Of a DNA stretch of 64,000 bases, positions 10,258 through 20,131 are shown piece by piece. The position numbers and the translations under genes are program-made. Under the pieces are notes generated by a model. That model was not told the origin of the DNA. It was given only the letters and a program-made list of their open reading frames with translations, and did no database searches. Within the stretch, counting starts at the first letter, position 1, and every line of letters begins with the position of its first letter. Source of the DNA: Domibacillus aminovorans (lineage in GTDB: Bacteria > Bacillota > Bacilli > Bacillales > Domibacillaceae); assembly GCF_001643235.1 (NCBI RefSeq), contig NZ_LQWY01000073.1, positions 95,439 through 159,438 on the forward strand. Direction: 5' to 3'.

Positions 10258-10983
10258 ATGAAGAAAAAAAATCAAACAGTTGTTTTTGTGATGATGACCG
10301 CGGTATTATTCTTAAGTGGCTGTTTATATCCCGATGAAAACCGCAGTCAAAATCAAGTGCCATACGAAGATCAATTGGAGGCTGTGCAGGAAGCAGTTGA
10401 TCAATTCCAATTGGAACAAGATGGGATTTTGCCGATTAAAACAAAAGAAGACGACCCGGATATATATGAAAAATACCCGATTGACTTCAGCAAAATTTCA
10501 CCGCAATATATGGAAGAACCGCCAGGAAATGCGTTTGAAAGCGGTGGTATTTACCAGTATGTTCTTGTGGATGTAGAAACCGATCCAACCGTTAAATTAA
10601 TTGACTTACGCATTGCCGAGCAAATTCAAAGTATTAATATTCGATTAATTGCACATAAGTATCCGCCATTTAAAGAGACACTTGCTGATAACGTGTATTC
10701 GATTGATTTTAAGGAACTTGGTTATAAAGAAGAACCACATGTGACTAGTCCATATTCACAGAAGCAATTGCCGCTTGTTATGAGTGGTGATGGAACGTTG
10801 TATATTGATTATGCGGCCGATTTATATGCCGTACTGCAGGAAACGAAGGAAAAGCTAGAGCCAGGTGAAGATATCCGTTCATTACTCGTGAAATCATCAC
10901 CGTTCGTACCCGCGTACTCTGTCCCGTACACAGTGGACGATCAGGGAGAGCCTATTTTTATGAACGGCAGGAAGTCTGACTAA
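10258..10983 (+). CDS. yphF: Lipoprotein YphF-like
   Basis: A 241-residue predicted lipoprotein. The basic start (MKKKNQ), hydrophobic segment and LSGC lipobox place the lipidated cysteine near residue 22. The rest is hydrophilic and shows no catalytic motif. The ATG at 10258 follows AAAGGAG. Position directly before spoIVA matches B. subtilis yphF. The function is not known. Confidence 0.8.
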   Translation: MKKKNQTVVFVMMTAVLFLSGCLYPDENRSQNQVPYEDQLEAVQEAVDQFQLEQDGILPIKTKEDDPDIYEKYPIDFSKISPQYMEEPPGNAFESGGIYQYVLVDVETDPTVKLIDLRIAEQIQSINIRLIAHKYPPFKETLADNVYSIDFKELGYKEEPHVTSPYSQKQLPLVMSGDGTLYIDYAADLYAVLQETKEKLEPGEDIRSLLVKSSPFVPAYSVPYTVDDQGEPIFMNGRKSD

Positions 10984-11004
10984 CTCAGTCAGGCTTCTTT
11001 TTTT
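10970..11004 (+). terminator. Terminator overlapping the yphF stop codon
   Basis: A 10-bp stem (GAAGTCTGAC with GTCAGGCTTC, one G-T pair) flanks the stop codon and runs into a T-tract. Confidence 0.85.
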
Positions 11005-11032
11005 CATAAAGACAGGCACACGTTCATACAAT
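11004..11032 (+). promoter_or_regulatory. Probable SigE promoter of spoIVA
   Basis: CATACAAT at 11025-11032 matches the SigE -10 consensus. A -35-like TCATAAA lies 14 bases upstream at 11004-11010. SpoIVA is made in the mother cell under SigE in B. subtilis, which fits. Confidence 0.7.
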
Positions 11033-11079
11033 GTATTGTTGACGGCGGACGGGCCGTTAAGTACGGAAGGGGGCTCCTC

Positions 11080-12555
11080 ATGGAAAAGGCAGAGCTGATG
11101 AAAGATATAGCAGAGCGAACGGAAGGAGATATTTACTTAGGCGTGGTTGGTGCTGTTCGGACGGGAAAATCAACATTCATTAAGCGTTTTATGGAACTGC
11201 TCGTCTTACCGAATATGGACAGTGAATCAGAGCGGCGTAGAGCACAGGACGAGCTGCCGCAAAGCGCATCCGGTAAAACGATCATGACGACTGAACCGAA
11301 ATTTGTTCCAAGCCGTGCGGCTGCAGTGCAGGCAGGCGGTGTACAAGTAAACATCCGGCTCGTTGACTGTGTTGGCTATGTTATTCCGGAAGCGATAGGG
11401 TATGAAGATGAACATGGCCCGCGCATGATTCAAACGCCGTGGTTCGATGAGCCAGTCCCTTTTCATGAAGCGGCTGATATCGGAACGCGCAAAGTGATTG
11501 AAGAGCATTCGACAATCGGTGTTGTGGTCACAACAGATGGATCGTTTGGCGAAATAAGACGGAGCGTATATGTAGAAGCGGAAGAAAAAGCGATTGAAGG
11601 GCTCAAAGAAGTTGGTAAACCGTTTATTGTCATTATTAATACGGCAAGACCCGATCATGTAGAAACGGCACAGTTACAACAAGAATTAAGTGAGAAATAC
11701 GATATTCCGGTACTGGCAATGTCTGTGGAAGCGATGACAGAGTCGAATGTGCTGCACGTGCTGCAAGAAGCGCTGTTTGAGTTCCCGGTCCATGAAGTGA
11801 ACGTACACTTGCCTTCCTGGATTATGGCACTTGACGAATCACACTGGCTGCGTGACCGTTATAATGATATGGTCAAAGAAACAGTGAAAGATATTAAGCG
11901 ACTTCGCGATGTCAATCGTGTCGTCGATCAATTTGGCGGCGGCGAGTATATCCAATCAGCCGTTTTAACTGGGATGGACATGGGCCAGGGGGTTGCAGAA
12001 ATTAATTTGAACGCACCGGACGGTTTGTATGAAACAATCGTCAATGAAATTATTGGCGAACCGCTGCGCGGCAAAGAACACTTGCTGGAAATTATGCAGC
12101 ATTACGCCCGTATTAAAGAAGAATACGGACAGGTGGAAGAAGCCGTGAATATGGTGAGACAGACGGGATATGGTGTTGCGGTGCCGTCGCTTGCGGATAT
12201 GCGCCTTGAAGAACCTGAAATTATTCGTCATGGTTCAAGATATGGTGTCAGAATAAGAGCGGTCGCACCGTCCATTCATATGATTAAAGTCGATGTAGAC
12301 TCAGAATTCTCTCCTATTATAGGGACAGAAAAACAAAGTGAAGAACTTGTACAGCACGTCATGAAAAACTATGATGAAGATCCATTGTCCGTTTGGGAAA
12401 GCGATATTTTCGGGCGCAATTTAAGCTCGATTGTCCGTGAGGGTATCCAATCAAAAGTATCTCTTATGCCAGACAATGCACGCTATAAATTAAAAGATAC
12501 ACTTGAGAAAATCATTAATGAAGGATCGGGCGGCATGATTGCTATTTTACTATGA
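11080..12555 (+). CDS. spoIVA: Stage IV sporulation protein A (spore coat morphogenetic ATPase)
   Basis: A 491-residue ATPase that polymerises on the outer forespore membrane and forms the basement layer of the spore coat. The Walker A motif is GAVRTGKS at residues 24-31. Sequence and length are very close to B. subtilis SpoIVA (492 residues), including the hydrophobic C-terminus used for SpoVM-dependent localisation. It is a single-gene unit with its own likely SigE promoter and terminator. A reliable marker that this organism sporulates. Confidence 0.97.
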   Translation: MEKAELMKDIAERTEGDIYLGVVGAVRTGKSTFIKRFMELLVLPNMDSESERRRAQDELPQSASGKTIMTTEPKFVPSRAAAVQAGGVQVNIRLVDCVGYVIPEAIGYEDEHGPRMIQTPWFDEPVPFHEAADIGTRKVIEEHSTIGVVVTTDGSFGEIRRSVYVEAEEKAIEGLKEVGKPFIVIINTARPDHVETAQLQQELSEKYDIPVLAMSVEAMTESNVLHVLQEALFEFPVHEVNVHLPSWIMALDESHWLRDRYNDMVKETVKDIKRLRDVNRVVDQFGGGEYIQSAVLTGMDMGQGVAEINLNAPDGLYETIVNEIIGEPLRGKEHLLEIMQHYARIKEEYGQVEEAVNMVRQTGYGVAVPSLADMRLEEPEIIRHGSRYGVRIRAVAPSIHMIKVDVDSEFSPIIGTEKQSEELVQHVMKNYDEDPLSVWESDIFGRNLSSIVREGIQSKVSLMPDNARYKLKDTLEKIINEGSGGMIAILL

Positions 12556-12563
12556 AAACGGTC

Positions 12564-12591
12564 AGGCTCTCGATCTCGAGAGTCTTTTTTG
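12564..12591 (+). terminator. Terminator after spoIVA
   Basis: An 8-bp stem (GGCTCTCG with CGAGAGTC, one G-T pair), a tight ATCT loop and a T6 run. Confidence 0.85.
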
Positions 12592-12678
12592 TATGAAAAC
12601 GGTGAAATTGAACGTTTGAGGGGGATTCTACTTGATATGACCGAACACATGTGATAATCTTTTAACAGAATTACGGTA

Positions 12679-12700
12679 AAACATTGATACAACAATGTTT
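12679..12700 (+). promoter_or_regulatory. Leader hairpin upstream of hbs
   Basis: AAACATTG and CAATGTTT form a perfect 8-bp inverted repeat with a 6-nt loop, 15 bases before the strong AGGAGGAGGTG site of hbs. It lacks a T-tract, so it is not a terminator. It could stabilise the mRNA or bind a protein. Confidence 0.45.
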
Positions 12701-12731
12701 ATCGGGTCCTATCCAGGAGGAGGTGAATGGC

Positions 12732-13004
12732 ATGAATAAAACTGATTTAATCAATGAAGTGGCAGAAACAGCAGAACTTTCAAAGAAAGACGCTACGAAA
12801 GCGGTGGATGCTCTTTTCGATGCCATCCAGAACACATTGGCAAAAGGCGACAAAGTACAATTGATTGGTTTCGGAAATTTCGAAGTACGCGAACGTTCTG
12901 CACGTAAAGGACGCAATCCACAAACAGGTGAAGAAATCGAAATCGCTGCAAGTAAAGTACCTGCATTCAAACCGGGTAAAGCTTTAAAAGATGCAGTTAA
13001 ATAA
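12732..13004 (+). CDS. hbs: DNA-binding protein HU
   Basis: A 90-residue histone-like protein that bends and compacts DNA as a dimer. The conserved [21 protein letters not shown] arm region is present in the second half. The ATG at 12732 follows AGGAGGAGGTGAATGG; a nearer ATG at 12726 would stop after two codons. Monocistronic, with a terminator behind it. Confidence 0.97.
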   Translation: MNKTDLINEVAETAELSKKDATKAVDALFDAIQNTLAKGDKVQLIGFGNFEVRERSARKGRNPQTGEEIEIAASKVPAFKPGKALKDAVK

Positions 13005-13029
13005 GTACATAGCCAATTGAGGCTGTAGA

Positions 13030-13063
13030 TGGGACTGCTCTATTAAGGGCGGTCCCGTTTTTT
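13030..13063 (+). terminator. Terminator after hbs
   Basis: A 10-bp stem (GGGACTGCTC with GGGCGGTCCC, two G-T pairs) followed by a T6 run. Confidence 0.85.
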
Positions 13064-13078
13064 ATGAACAACTTCTCT

Positions 13079-13108
13079 TTGCCGGACAATGAATTGGTAT
13101 GCTAATAT
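13079..13108 (+). promoter_or_regulatory. Possible SigA promoter of folE
   Basis: TTGCCG at 13079-13084 and TAATAT at 13103-13108 are 18 bases apart, with a TG one base before the -10. Read by eye. Confidence 0.45.
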
Positions 13109-13158
13109 GTATAACAGTACATAAATAAACGCATTGAGCATATACAGGAGTGATTAGA

Positions 13159-13728
13159 ATGGATAGAGTAGATCATGCCAAAATTCAAGAGGCTGTGCGC
13201 CTCATTTTAGAAGCAGTGGGAGAAAATCCGGACCGTGAAGGCCTACAGGATACACCAAAAAGGGTAGCGAAAATGTATGAAGAAGCTTTTTCTGGTCTTC
13301 ATACGGATCCAAAAGAATATTTTGAAACGGTCTTTGAAGAGCAGTATGAAGAGCTTGTGCTTGTAAAGGATATTCCGTTCTATTCGATGTGTGAGCATCA
13401 CCTCGTCCCATTTTTTGGCCATGCCCATGTCGCCTACCTGCCAAAAGGCGGAAAGGTAACGGGTCTTAGCAAACTAGCTCGTGCTGTTGAAACGGTGGCA
13501 CGGCGCCCGCAGCTGCAAGAACGGATTACAAATGAAGTTGCAAATGCCATTATGGAAATGCTGGAGCCGCATGGTGCGATGGTGATTGTAGAAGCAGAGC
13601 ATATGTGTATGGCGATGCGTGGCGTGAAGAAGCCGGGTGCGAAGACAGTGACGACAGCAGCACGAGGCCGCTATGAAAATGATTCACAGCTTCGGACAGA
13701 ACTCCTTGCGCTCATTCGATCGTCATAA
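13159..13728 (+). CDS. folE: GTP cyclohydrolase I
   Basis: A 189-residue zinc enzyme that converts GTP to dihydroneopterin triphosphate, the first step of folate synthesis. The zinc and active-site residues are visible: CEHH at 78-81 and a later HMCMAMRG cysteine. The ATG at 13159 lies eight bases after AGGAG. In B. subtilis this gene (mtrA/folE) is followed by mtrB, encoding the tryptophan attenuation protein; here only 88 bases separate folE from hepS and no mtrB is present. Confidence 0.96.
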   Translation: MDRVDHAKIQEAVRLILEAVGENPDREGLQDTPKRVAKMYEEAFSGLHTDPKEYFETVFEEQYEELVLVKDIPFYSMCEHHLVPFFGHAHVAYLPKGGKVTGLSKLARAVETVARRPQLQERITNEVANAIMEMLEPHGAMVIVEAEHMCMAMRGVKKPGAKTVTTAARGRYENDSQLRTELLALIRSS

Positions 13729-13748
13729 TGAGCGACTTATGGTATACT
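13720..13748 (+). promoter_or_regulatory. Possible SigA promoter of the hepS-menG-hepT group
   Basis: TCGTCA at 13720-13725 and TATACT at 13743-13748 are 17 bases apart, with an extended -10 TG. It overlaps the end of folE. Confidence 0.5.
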
Positions 13749-13816
13749 GTACTTGTTTTTAATTGAACGGGAAATAAAAAAACAATGATTTGATTTGAGA
13801 TTGAGGGGTTTTAGAG

Positions 13817-14572
13817 ATGGATGAGTGGCAAATTGAACAGAAAGCGCTAGTGGAGGAAATTAGACGGACGTGTTCACAGTCATCTTTGGTCAAAGTGATC
13901 GGTGCTCCCGACATTAACTCTCTGCGGGTATCTGCTTTGATGCTGGCATTTACAGACAAGGAACGAACAACACTTCAAGTACGAAAGCAAATGACAGCTG
14001 CTATAATCATTCAACTGGCCCTTGATACGCACGATCAGATTGCACCAATCTTGACGGAGATCACGCAAAAGGATCAGTTAATTGCCCTAGCAGGTGATTA
14101 TTTCAGCGGAATGTACTACCGGACACTGGCAGAAGCGGGATGTATTCATTACGTTAGTATGTTGGCTGAAGCTGTTAAACAAGTAAACGAAATGAAAACA
14201 GCGCTTCACCAGAAAGAATGTACGTCATCAGCAGATGTGTTCCATACTGTACGCGTGATTGAATCGAATATTATTCGTGCTGTCTGCGTAGAAAATGAGG
14301 CGGATGATAATTTAATTGAAGCGATGTCTTTATTATTGACGGCGGAACGTCTTCGTAATGAAATGGAAAATCCATTTATTGTATACGGTGTGCTTCTTCA
14401 TATGCTCAATCATTCCTCCCATGTGATAGATGAAATAAAGAGCTATTTATACGAGCTTGAAAGCAGTATTCTTATGCATATACAAAAGCTGGATAAGCAG
14501 ACAGCAGCCGTTGTACAGGCAGAATATGACCGTATATTTGACCGTGAACTTCGATATGCGGAAGAAGGGTGA
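13817..14572 (+). CDS. hepS: Heptaprenyl diphosphate synthase component I
   Basis: A 251-residue all-helical protein, the small non-catalytic subunit of the two-component heptaprenyl diphosphate synthase. It has no DDxxD motif, as expected; it sets chain length together with HepT. Residues around [18 protein letters not shown] (near 92-109) match the HEPPP synthase component 1 family. It is followed after four bases by menG, then hepT. Product: the C35 side chain of menaquinone-7. Confidence 0.9.
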   Translation: MDEWQIEQKALVEEIRRTCSQSSLVKVIGAPDINSLRVSALMLAFTDKERTTLQVRKQMTAAIIIQLALDTHDQIAPILTEITQKDQLIALAGDYFSGMYYRTLAEAGCIHYVSMLAEAVKQVNEMKTALHQKECTSSADVFHTVRVIESNIIRAVCVENEADDNLIEAMSLLLTAERLRNEMENPFIVYGVLLHMLNHSSHVIDEIKSYLYELESSILMHIQKLDKQTAAVVQAEYDRIFDRELRYAEEG

Positions 14573-14576
14573 CGAC

Positions 14577-15281
14577 ATGCAGCAATCGAAAGAAGAAAAA
14601 GTCCACCATGTGTTTGAAAAAATCTATGGGAATTACGATAAAATGAATTCTGTCATCAGTTTTCAGCAGCATAAACGGTGGCGCAAAGAAACAATGAAAA
14701 TCATGAATGTGCCGGCCGGATCTTCAGCGCTTGATGTTTGCTGCGGTACGGCAGACTGGACGATGGCTCTTGCCGAAGCAGTCGGTAAAGAAGGCACTGT
14801 TAAAGGGATCGACTTCAGTAAAAATATGCTGCGAGTTGGCGAAGAAAAAGTGCAGGCGGCACATTTGGATCAAGTAGAGCTTATTCATGGCAACGCAATG
14901 GAACTGCCGTTTGAAGATAATACGTTTGATTATGTCACAATCGGTTTTGGTCTTCGCAATGTGCCAGATTATATGCAGGTGCTCAAAGAGATGAATCGTG
15001 TGTTAAAACCAGGCGGCATGGCCGTGTGTCTAGAAACGAGTCAGCCGGAGCTGCCGGTTTTCAAAGAAGGATATACATTGTATTTCCGCTATGTGATGCC
15101 GGCAATTGGCCGTTTGTTTGCTAAAAGCTATGATGAATATTCGTGGCTGCAAGAATCTGCCCGTCACTTTCCTGATATGAAAGAATTGGCACGGATGTTT
15201 CAGCAGGCGGGATTTACAAACGTACGCTTCAAGCCACATACAGGAGGCGTGGCGGCGACACACTATGGGAATAAACAATAG
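14577..15281 (+). CDS. menG: Demethylmenaquinone methyltransferase
   Basis: A 234-residue SAM-dependent methyltransferase (UbiE/MenG family) that performs the last step of menaquinone synthesis. SAM-binding motif I ([10 protein letters not shown]) and the later GFGLRNVPD segment are clear. The ATG at 14577 follows AAGGGTGA; the frame stays open upstream inside hepS, but the family N-terminus starts here. Its place between the two heptaprenyl synthase genes is the standard Bacillus arrangement. Confidence 0.95.
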   Translation: MQQSKEEKVHHVFEKIYGNYDKMNSVISFQQHKRWRKETMKIMNVPAGSSALDVCCGTADWTMALAEAVGKEGTVKGIDFSKNMLRVGEEKVQAAHLDQVELIHGNAMELPFEDNTFDYVTIGFGLRNVPDYMQVLKEMNRVLKPGGMAVCLETSQPELPVFKEGYTLYFRYVMPAIGRLFAKSYDEYSWLQESARHFPDMKELARMFQQAGFTNVRFKPHTGGVAATHYGNKQ

Positions 15282-15305
15282 ATCAAAAGCCGGGTGAAGA
15301 AAAGA

Positions 15306-16268
15306 ATGAATATTAAACTGATCTATTCGCTTATGAAAGCGGATATTGATTTAATCGAAAAAGAACTCGAACGCGCGGTGAAATCTCACTCTCCTATATT
15401 AGAAGAGGCATCTGTTCATTTGCTCAAGGCAGGTGGAAAACGAATTCGTCCGGTTTTGCTTTTGCTCGGCGCGAAATTTGGCGAATACGATATTCACCGG
15501 ATAAAGTATGCCGCTGCCGCACTTGAATTAATTCATATGGCTTCGCTCGTTCATGATGATGTCATCGATGACGCGGTTATACGGCGTGGAGAAAAGACGG
15601 TGAAAGCAAAATGGGATAACCGTGTTGCCATGTATACAGGGGATTTTATTTTTGCAGCAGCACTTGAATGTATGGCACAAATAGATGATCCGGAAGTCCA
15701 TCAAATTTTGTCACATACGATGACAGAACTGTGCATTGGCGAAATTGTACAAATTCAAGATAAATACCGGTATGATCAACATTTGCGTGACTATTTGCGC
15801 CGAATCAAACGGAAAACGGCGATTTTAATTGGTACTAGTTGTCAACTCGGTGCGATTACTGCAGGAGCGCCTGCTCACGTTCATCGTAAACTGTACGAGT
15901 TTGGCTATAACGTAGGGATGTCATTCCAAATTACCGATGATATACTCGATTTTACTGGTAGTGAAAAAGAACTAGGGAAACCGGCCGGCAGTGATCTTTT
16001 ACAAGGGAATATTACATTGCCTGTTTTGTATGCAATGGAGCAAGATGAACTGCGCAGCCGCATTGTAGATGTTTCCGCCCATACAGATAGACGGGATATT
16101 AATGAAATTATTTTCTTGTTGAAGCAAAGCGATGCAATCGAACGATCAAATGAATTAAGCCGCCGTTATTTACACCGCGCACTGGCTATTCTAGATGAAC
16201 TTCCACCGGGACGTCATCAAAATTCGCTCCGTGAAATAGCCCACTTTATAGGCCGCAGAAAATATTGA
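15306..16268 (+). CDS. hepT: Heptaprenyl diphosphate synthase component II (catalytic)
   Basis: A 320-residue trans-prenyltransferase. Both aspartate-rich motifs are present: HDDVIDD in the first half and ITDDILDF in the second; these bind the magnesium-diphosphate groups. It condenses isopentenyl units onto farnesyl diphosphate to C35. The ATG at 15306 was preferred to the GTG twelve bases earlier because GGGTGA is correctly placed for it. It works with hepS upstream. Confidence 0.95.
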   Translation: MNIKLIYSLMKADIDLIEKELERAVKSHSPILEEASVHLLKAGGKRIRPVLLLLGAKFGEYDIHRIKYAAAALELIHMASLVHDDVIDDAVIRRGEKTVKAKWDNRVAMYTGDFIFAAALECMAQIDDPEVHQILSHTMTELCIGEIVQIQDKYRYDQHLRDYLRRIKRKTAILIGTSCQLGAITAGAPAHVHRKLYEFGYNVGMSFQITDDILDFTGSEKELGKPAGSDLLQGNITLPVLYAMEQDELRSRIVDVSAHTDRRDINEIIFLLKQSDAIERSNELSRRYLHRALAILDELPPGRHQNSLREIAHFIGRRKY

Positions 16269-16285
16269 TTTTTTCCATGAAAGCG

Positions 16286-16314
16286 TTGTAAATTTACAAT
16301 GAAAATGATACGAT
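16286..16314 (+). promoter_or_regulatory. Likely ndk promoter overlapped by a 14-bp perfect palindrome
   Basis: TTGTAA (16286-16291) and TACGAT (16309-16314) are separated by 17 bases. TTGTAAATTTACAA at 16286-16299 is a perfect palindrome that starts at the -35 element, the usual place for a repressor operator. No known Bacillus operator was recognised. Confidence 0.5.
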
Positions 16315-16364
16315 TCATCATGTCCGCATGAAAGCGGTATACATAACTTTAGGAGTGATGAAAG

Positions 16365-16811
16365 ATGGAAAAAACATACTTAATGGTTAAACCGGATGGC
16401 GTACAACGCGGATTAATCGGTGAAATTACAGCACGTTTTGAGAAAAAGGGATTCCGTCTTGTTGGAGCAAAACTAATGCACGTATCACGCGAAACAGCGG
16501 AAAAGCATTATGGTGAGCATAAAGAACGTCCTTTTTTCGGTGAACTTGTGGATTTCATTACATCCGGTCCTGTTTTTGCGATGGTGTGGGAAGGCGAGAA
16601 TGTCATCGCGACTGCGCGTCAAATGATGGGTGCTACAAACCCGAAAGATGCAGCACCAGCAACAATCCGCGGTGATTATGCAGTAAGTGTTGGCAAAAAC
16701 ATCATTCATGGTTCTGATTCTCCAGAAAGCGCAGCTCGTGAAATCGGTATTTTCTTTAAAGAAGAAGAACTGACACACTATCAAAAGTCTGGTTCTGAAT
16801 GGGTATATTAA
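16365..16811 (+). CDS. ndk: Nucleoside diphosphate kinase
   Basis: A 148-residue enzyme that balances nucleoside triphosphates by phosphotransfer through a histidine. The phosphorylated histidine is His115 in the NIIHGSDS signature. The start follows AGGAGTGATGAAAG. It stands between hepT and cheR, as in B. subtilis, with its own terminator. Confidence 0.97.
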   Translation: MEKTYLMVKPDGVQRGLIGEITARFEKKGFRLVGAKLMHVSRETAEKHYGEHKERPFFGELVDFITSGPVFAMVWEGENVIATARQMMGATNPKDAAPATIRGDYAVSVGKNIIHGSDSPESAAREIGIFFKEEELTHYQKSGSEWVY

Positions 16812-16816
16812 TTTTG

Positions 16817-16854
16817 AAAGCTTTTAGCTGTTTTTGAGGCTGAAAGCTTTTTTT
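16817..16854 (+). terminator. Terminator after ndk
   Basis: AGCTTTTAGC pairs with GCTGAAAGCT (one G-T pair) and runs into a T-tract. Confidence 0.8.
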
Positions 16855-16927
16855 GTGTGAAAATGATACCACTACTTTTCCTAAATTCAGCTATAATAAA
16901 AGGTAGACTGAATCGACTTGGGAAAGG

Positions 16928-17707
16928 GTGAGTGAAATAGACGATTACGAAAAGTTTGTTTCGTCCATTAAAAAGAAAACAGGAATTGACCTTTCTCTAT
17001 ATAAAGAAGCTCAGATGAAACGGCGGCTAACGTCACTTTATGAAAAAAAAGGCTACCAATCATTCTCGGCTTTTTTCGACGCATTAGGCAGTAATCAAGA
17101 TATGATGAATGAATTTCTGGACCGGATGACGATAAATGTGTCGGAATTTTACCGAAATAGGAAACGTTGGGACGTGCTGGAGAAAAAAATCTTGCCGCGC
17201 CTTCTCAAAGAAAACAGCCGCTTAAAAGTATGGAGCGCGGCATGTTCGACAGGAGAAGAGCCGTATACAATGGCCATGGTGTCTTCGAATGTTATGCCAC
17301 TGTCCGCGGTAAAGGTGCAAGCAACAGACCTTGATCAGAACGTGATTCAAAAAGCGAAAATAGGTGTTTATTCCGAGCGCTCATTGGAAGAAGTACCGGA
17401 TGCAGTGAGGAAAAAATTTTTTCGAGAAGAAGGACAGTATTTTAAAATAGCTGATGAAATTAAACGTACAGTAACATTTAAGCAGCAAAATTTGCTGTCC
17501 GATCGATTCGAATCAGGCTATGATTTAATTGTCTGCCGGAACGTTATGATTTATTTTACAGAAGAAGCAAAAGATAGGCTGTACCATAAATTCAATTCAG
17601 CACTACGTCCCGGCGGCGTTCTGTTTGTCGGCAGTACAGAACAGATTTTTAATCCGGAGCGATATGGGTTTGAAGTAGAAGATACGTTTTTTTATAAAAA
17701 AGGGTAA
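16928..17707 (+). CDS. cheR: Chemotaxis methyltransferase CheR
   Basis: A 259-residue SAM-dependent enzyme that methylates glutamates on chemoreceptors for adaptation. The N-terminal helical domain with [11 protein letters not shown] and the SAM site [13 protein letters not shown] are plain. The start is GTG at 16928; GGAAAGG abuts it unusually closely, so translation may be modest, but no other in-frame start fits the family N-terminus. The gene sits apart from any flagellar operon, as in B. subtilis, upstream of the aromatic genes. Confidence 0.93.
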   Translation: MSEIDDYEKFVSSIKKKTGIDLSLYKEAQMKRRLTSLYEKKGYQSFSAFFDALGSNQDMMNEFLDRMTINVSEFYRNRKRWDVLEKKILPRLLKENSRLKVWSAACSTGEEPYTMAMVSSNVMPLSAVKVQATDLDQNVIQKAKIGVYSERSLEEVPDAVRKKFFREEGQYFKIADEIKRTVTFKQQNLLSDRFESGYDLIVCRNVMIYFTEEAKDRLYHKFNSALRPGGVLFVGSTEQIFNPERYGFEVEDTFFYKKG

Positions 17708-17712
17708 AGCAG

Positions 17713-17731
17713 GGGCCGTAACGGCTTTTTA
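17713..17731 (+). terminator. Weak terminator after cheR
   Basis: A compact GCCG-TAA-CGGC hairpin is followed by five T residues. Confidence 0.5.
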
Positions 17732-17857
17732 AATTTGTCACAAATAAACATGGAATTGTGATAAAATGCTCAAAAACAGTCGTTTCGGCTGTTCCACAAA
17801 AATAAAATATGATATAGTAGTACATAACCGCTTTAACGTACTGAAGGGAGAAGGAAA

Positions 17858-19033
17858 ATGAGATATTTAACAGCAGGGGAATCACATGGCCCACAGTTGA
17901 CAGCGATTATTGAAGGGCTGCCAGCGGGAATGGAGCTTTTAGCCGAAGACATTAACATTGATTTACTGCGCCGTCAAAAAGGGCATGGCCGCGGACGTCG
18001 TATGCAGATTGAAAAAGATTTAGTCGCGATCAAATCCGGGGTGCGCCATGGTGCAACGCTCGGTTCTCCAGTTACGCTCGTTGTTGAAAATGATGACTGG
18101 AAACATTGGACAAAAATTATGGGCATTGAACCGCTTGAAGGAGAAGAAGCGGCTGAGGAAGTGAAGCGTCAAATTACCCGTCCCCGTCCGGGACATGCGG
18201 ACCTAAACGGTGGTATTAAATATGGACACCGAGATATGCGAAACGTACTTGAGCGCTCATCTGCACGTGAAACGACAGTCCGTGTAGCAGCTGGTGCTGC
18301 AGCGAAAAAGCTGTTGAAACTGCTCGGTATTGAAATTGCATCTCATGTCATTGAAATTGGTGGCATCCGTGCAGAAAATATTCAATTTAATACAATTCAA
18401 GAGCTGCAAGAGCGCAGCGAAGAATCGTCTGTCCGCTGTTTAGACGAAGACGCAGCGCAGAAAATGATCGAAGCGATTGATAACGCAAAGAAAAATGGTG
18501 ACTCAATCGGAGGCGTGGTGGAAGTCATCGCAGAAGGAATGCCGATTGGCGTAGGAAGTTACGTGCATTACGATCGAAAGCTTGATGCAAAGGTCGCAGC
18601 AGCCATCGTTAGCATAAATGCGTTTAAAGGCGTGGAAATAGGCATTGGCTTTGAAGCAGCCCATAAATTTGGCAGTGAAGTGCATGATGAAATTACCTGG
18701 AACGAAGAAAAAGGCTTTTACCGAAAAACGAATCGCCTTGGCGGATTTGAAGGCGGCATGACAAATGGAATGCCAATCGTTGTACGTGGTGTCATGAAGC
18801 CGATTCCGACGCTTTATAAACCGCTTGAGAGCGTAGATATTGACACGAAAGAAACGTTTACTGCAAGCATTGAGCGCTCGGACAGCTGTGCGGTACCGGC
18901 AGCAGCCGTTGTGGCAGAAGCAGCGGTTGCATGGGAGCTTGCACAGGCCATTTTAGAGCAGTTTAACGGTGACCGGATGGATGCCCTTATTCGGCAGATT
19001 GAGGATCATAAGCAGTACGCAAAGGAGTTTTAA
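17858..19033 (+). CDS. aroC: Chorismate synthase
   Basis: A 391-residue FMN-dependent enzyme that converts EPSP to chorismate (called aroF in B. subtilis). The signature GESHGP is near residues 7-12, and the RxGHADLNG and [10 protein letters not shown] segments are typical. A strong AAGGGAGAAGG site precedes the ATG. It heads the aromatic supraoperon aroC-aroB-aroH-hisC-tyrA-aroA. A small hairpin (AACAGTCG...CGGCTGTT, about 17775-17793) lies in the leader. Confidence 0.96.
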   Translation: MRYLTAGESHGPQLTAIIEGLPAGMELLAEDINIDLLRRQKGHGRGRRMQIEKDLVAIKSGVRHGATLGSPVTLVVENDDWKHWTKIMGIEPLEGEEAAEEVKRQITRPRPGHADLNGGIKYGHRDMRNVLERSSARETTVRVAAGAAAKKLLKLLGIEIASHVIEIGGIRAENIQFNTIQELQERSEESSVRCLDEDAAQKMIEAIDNAKKNGDSIGGVVEVIAEGMPIGVGSYVHYDRKLDAKVAAAIVSINAFKGVEIGIGFEAAHKFGSEVHDEITWNEEKGFYRKTNRLGGFEGGMTNGMPIVVRGVMKPIPTLYKPLESVDIDTKETFTASIERSDSCAVPAAAVVAEAAVAWELAQAILEQFNGDRMDALIRQIEDHKQYAKEF

Positions 19034-19036
19034 TGA

Positions 19037-20131
19037 ATGAACCAAGTGATGATAGAAACAGTGAACAAAACATATCCTGTCATCATCGGTGAGGGAGCGA
19101 TCAATGCGATCGCTTCTTTCATCGACGAAATGAAACAAAAGCCGACGCGATTATTTATCATTGCAGATGAATTGGTGCGTACGATTCATGGAGCACGTCT
19201 CGAGTCAGGATTGCCTGAAGGGATTCCAGCTGACTGGCATAATGTACCGGCGGGAGAATCAGCGAAATCATTCAGCGTATTTGAACAGTGTTTAACACGA
19301 ATGCTCGAATGTGCACTTGACCGTCGTTCACTCGTCGTTGCATTTGGCGGCGGCGCATGTGGGGATCTAGCTGGCTTTTGTGCTGCAGCGTATATGCGTG
19401 GCATTCCGTTTATTCAAGTGCCGACAACGATCTTAGCGCATGACAGTGCAGTCGGTGGGAAAACAGCTGTCAATCATCCGCTCGGTAAAAACATGATCGG
19501 CGCATTTCATCAGCCAGAAGCGGTTATGTACGACACGCTGTTTTTGCACTCGCTGTCTGAAAAAGAAACGAGAAGTGGTTTTGCAGAAGTGATTAAACAT
19601 GCATTAATCGCTGATGTGGAACTATATCATGACATTCGCGCGAACGTGAACGATGTAAAGGCCATCGCTGGTTCTTTTCTGGAACATAGCTTGAAGCGAG
19701 GCATTGAAATTAAAGGGGCGATCGTGAAAGAAGATGAACTTGAAACAGGCGTGCGTGCGTATTTAAACTTTGGTCACACGTATGGTCATGCGATTGAATC
19801 ATTATCAGGCTACGGCAATGTAGCACATGGAGAAGCGATTGCTTGTGGAATGATTTTTGCCCTATATGCATCAGCATCAAAAAATGGTCTGTCGTTCGAC
19901 ATTCCGTCCTTTGCTGTATGGCTAAAAGCGATAGGCTATCCAGTTGAATCGGGAATAGCGTTTTCATTTGATGACATATACGACGTCATGACGCGTGATA
20001 AAAAAGCGTTTGGCGGCACGGTTCGATTTGTTTTATTAAATAAAATTGGTCACCCATACGTGACGGATATGACGAAAGAAGAATTGCAGAAAATAGATGA
20101 ACAATTTCGAAAGGAGGCCGTGCATTGGTAA
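19037..20131 (+). CDS. aroB: 3-dehydroquinate synthase
   Basis: A 364-residue NAD- and metal-dependent enzyme that cyclises DAHP to 3-dehydroquinate. The GGGACGDLAGF nucleotide-binding segment and the metal-binding EVIKHALI and LNFGHTYGHAIE motifs are all present. The ATG at 19037 follows AAAGGAG by nine bases. The last codons overlap the aroH start. Confidence 0.96.
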   Translation: MNQVMIETVNKTYPVIIGEGAINAIASFIDEMKQKPTRLFIIADELVRTIHGARLESGLPEGIPADWHNVPAGESAKSFSVFEQCLTRMLECALDRRSLVVAFGGGACGDLAGFCAAAYMRGIPFIQVPTTILAHDSAVGGKTAVNHPLGKNMIGAFHQPEAVMYDTLFLHSLSEKETRSGFAEVIKHALIADVELYHDIRANVNDVKAIAGSFLEHSLKRGIEIKGAIVKEDELETGVRAYLNFGHTYGHAIESLSGYGNVAHGEAIACGMIFALYASASKNGLSFDIPSFAVWLKAIGYPVESGIAFSFDDIYDVMTRDKKAFGGTVRFVLLNKIGHPYVTDMTKEELQKIDEQFRKEAVHW

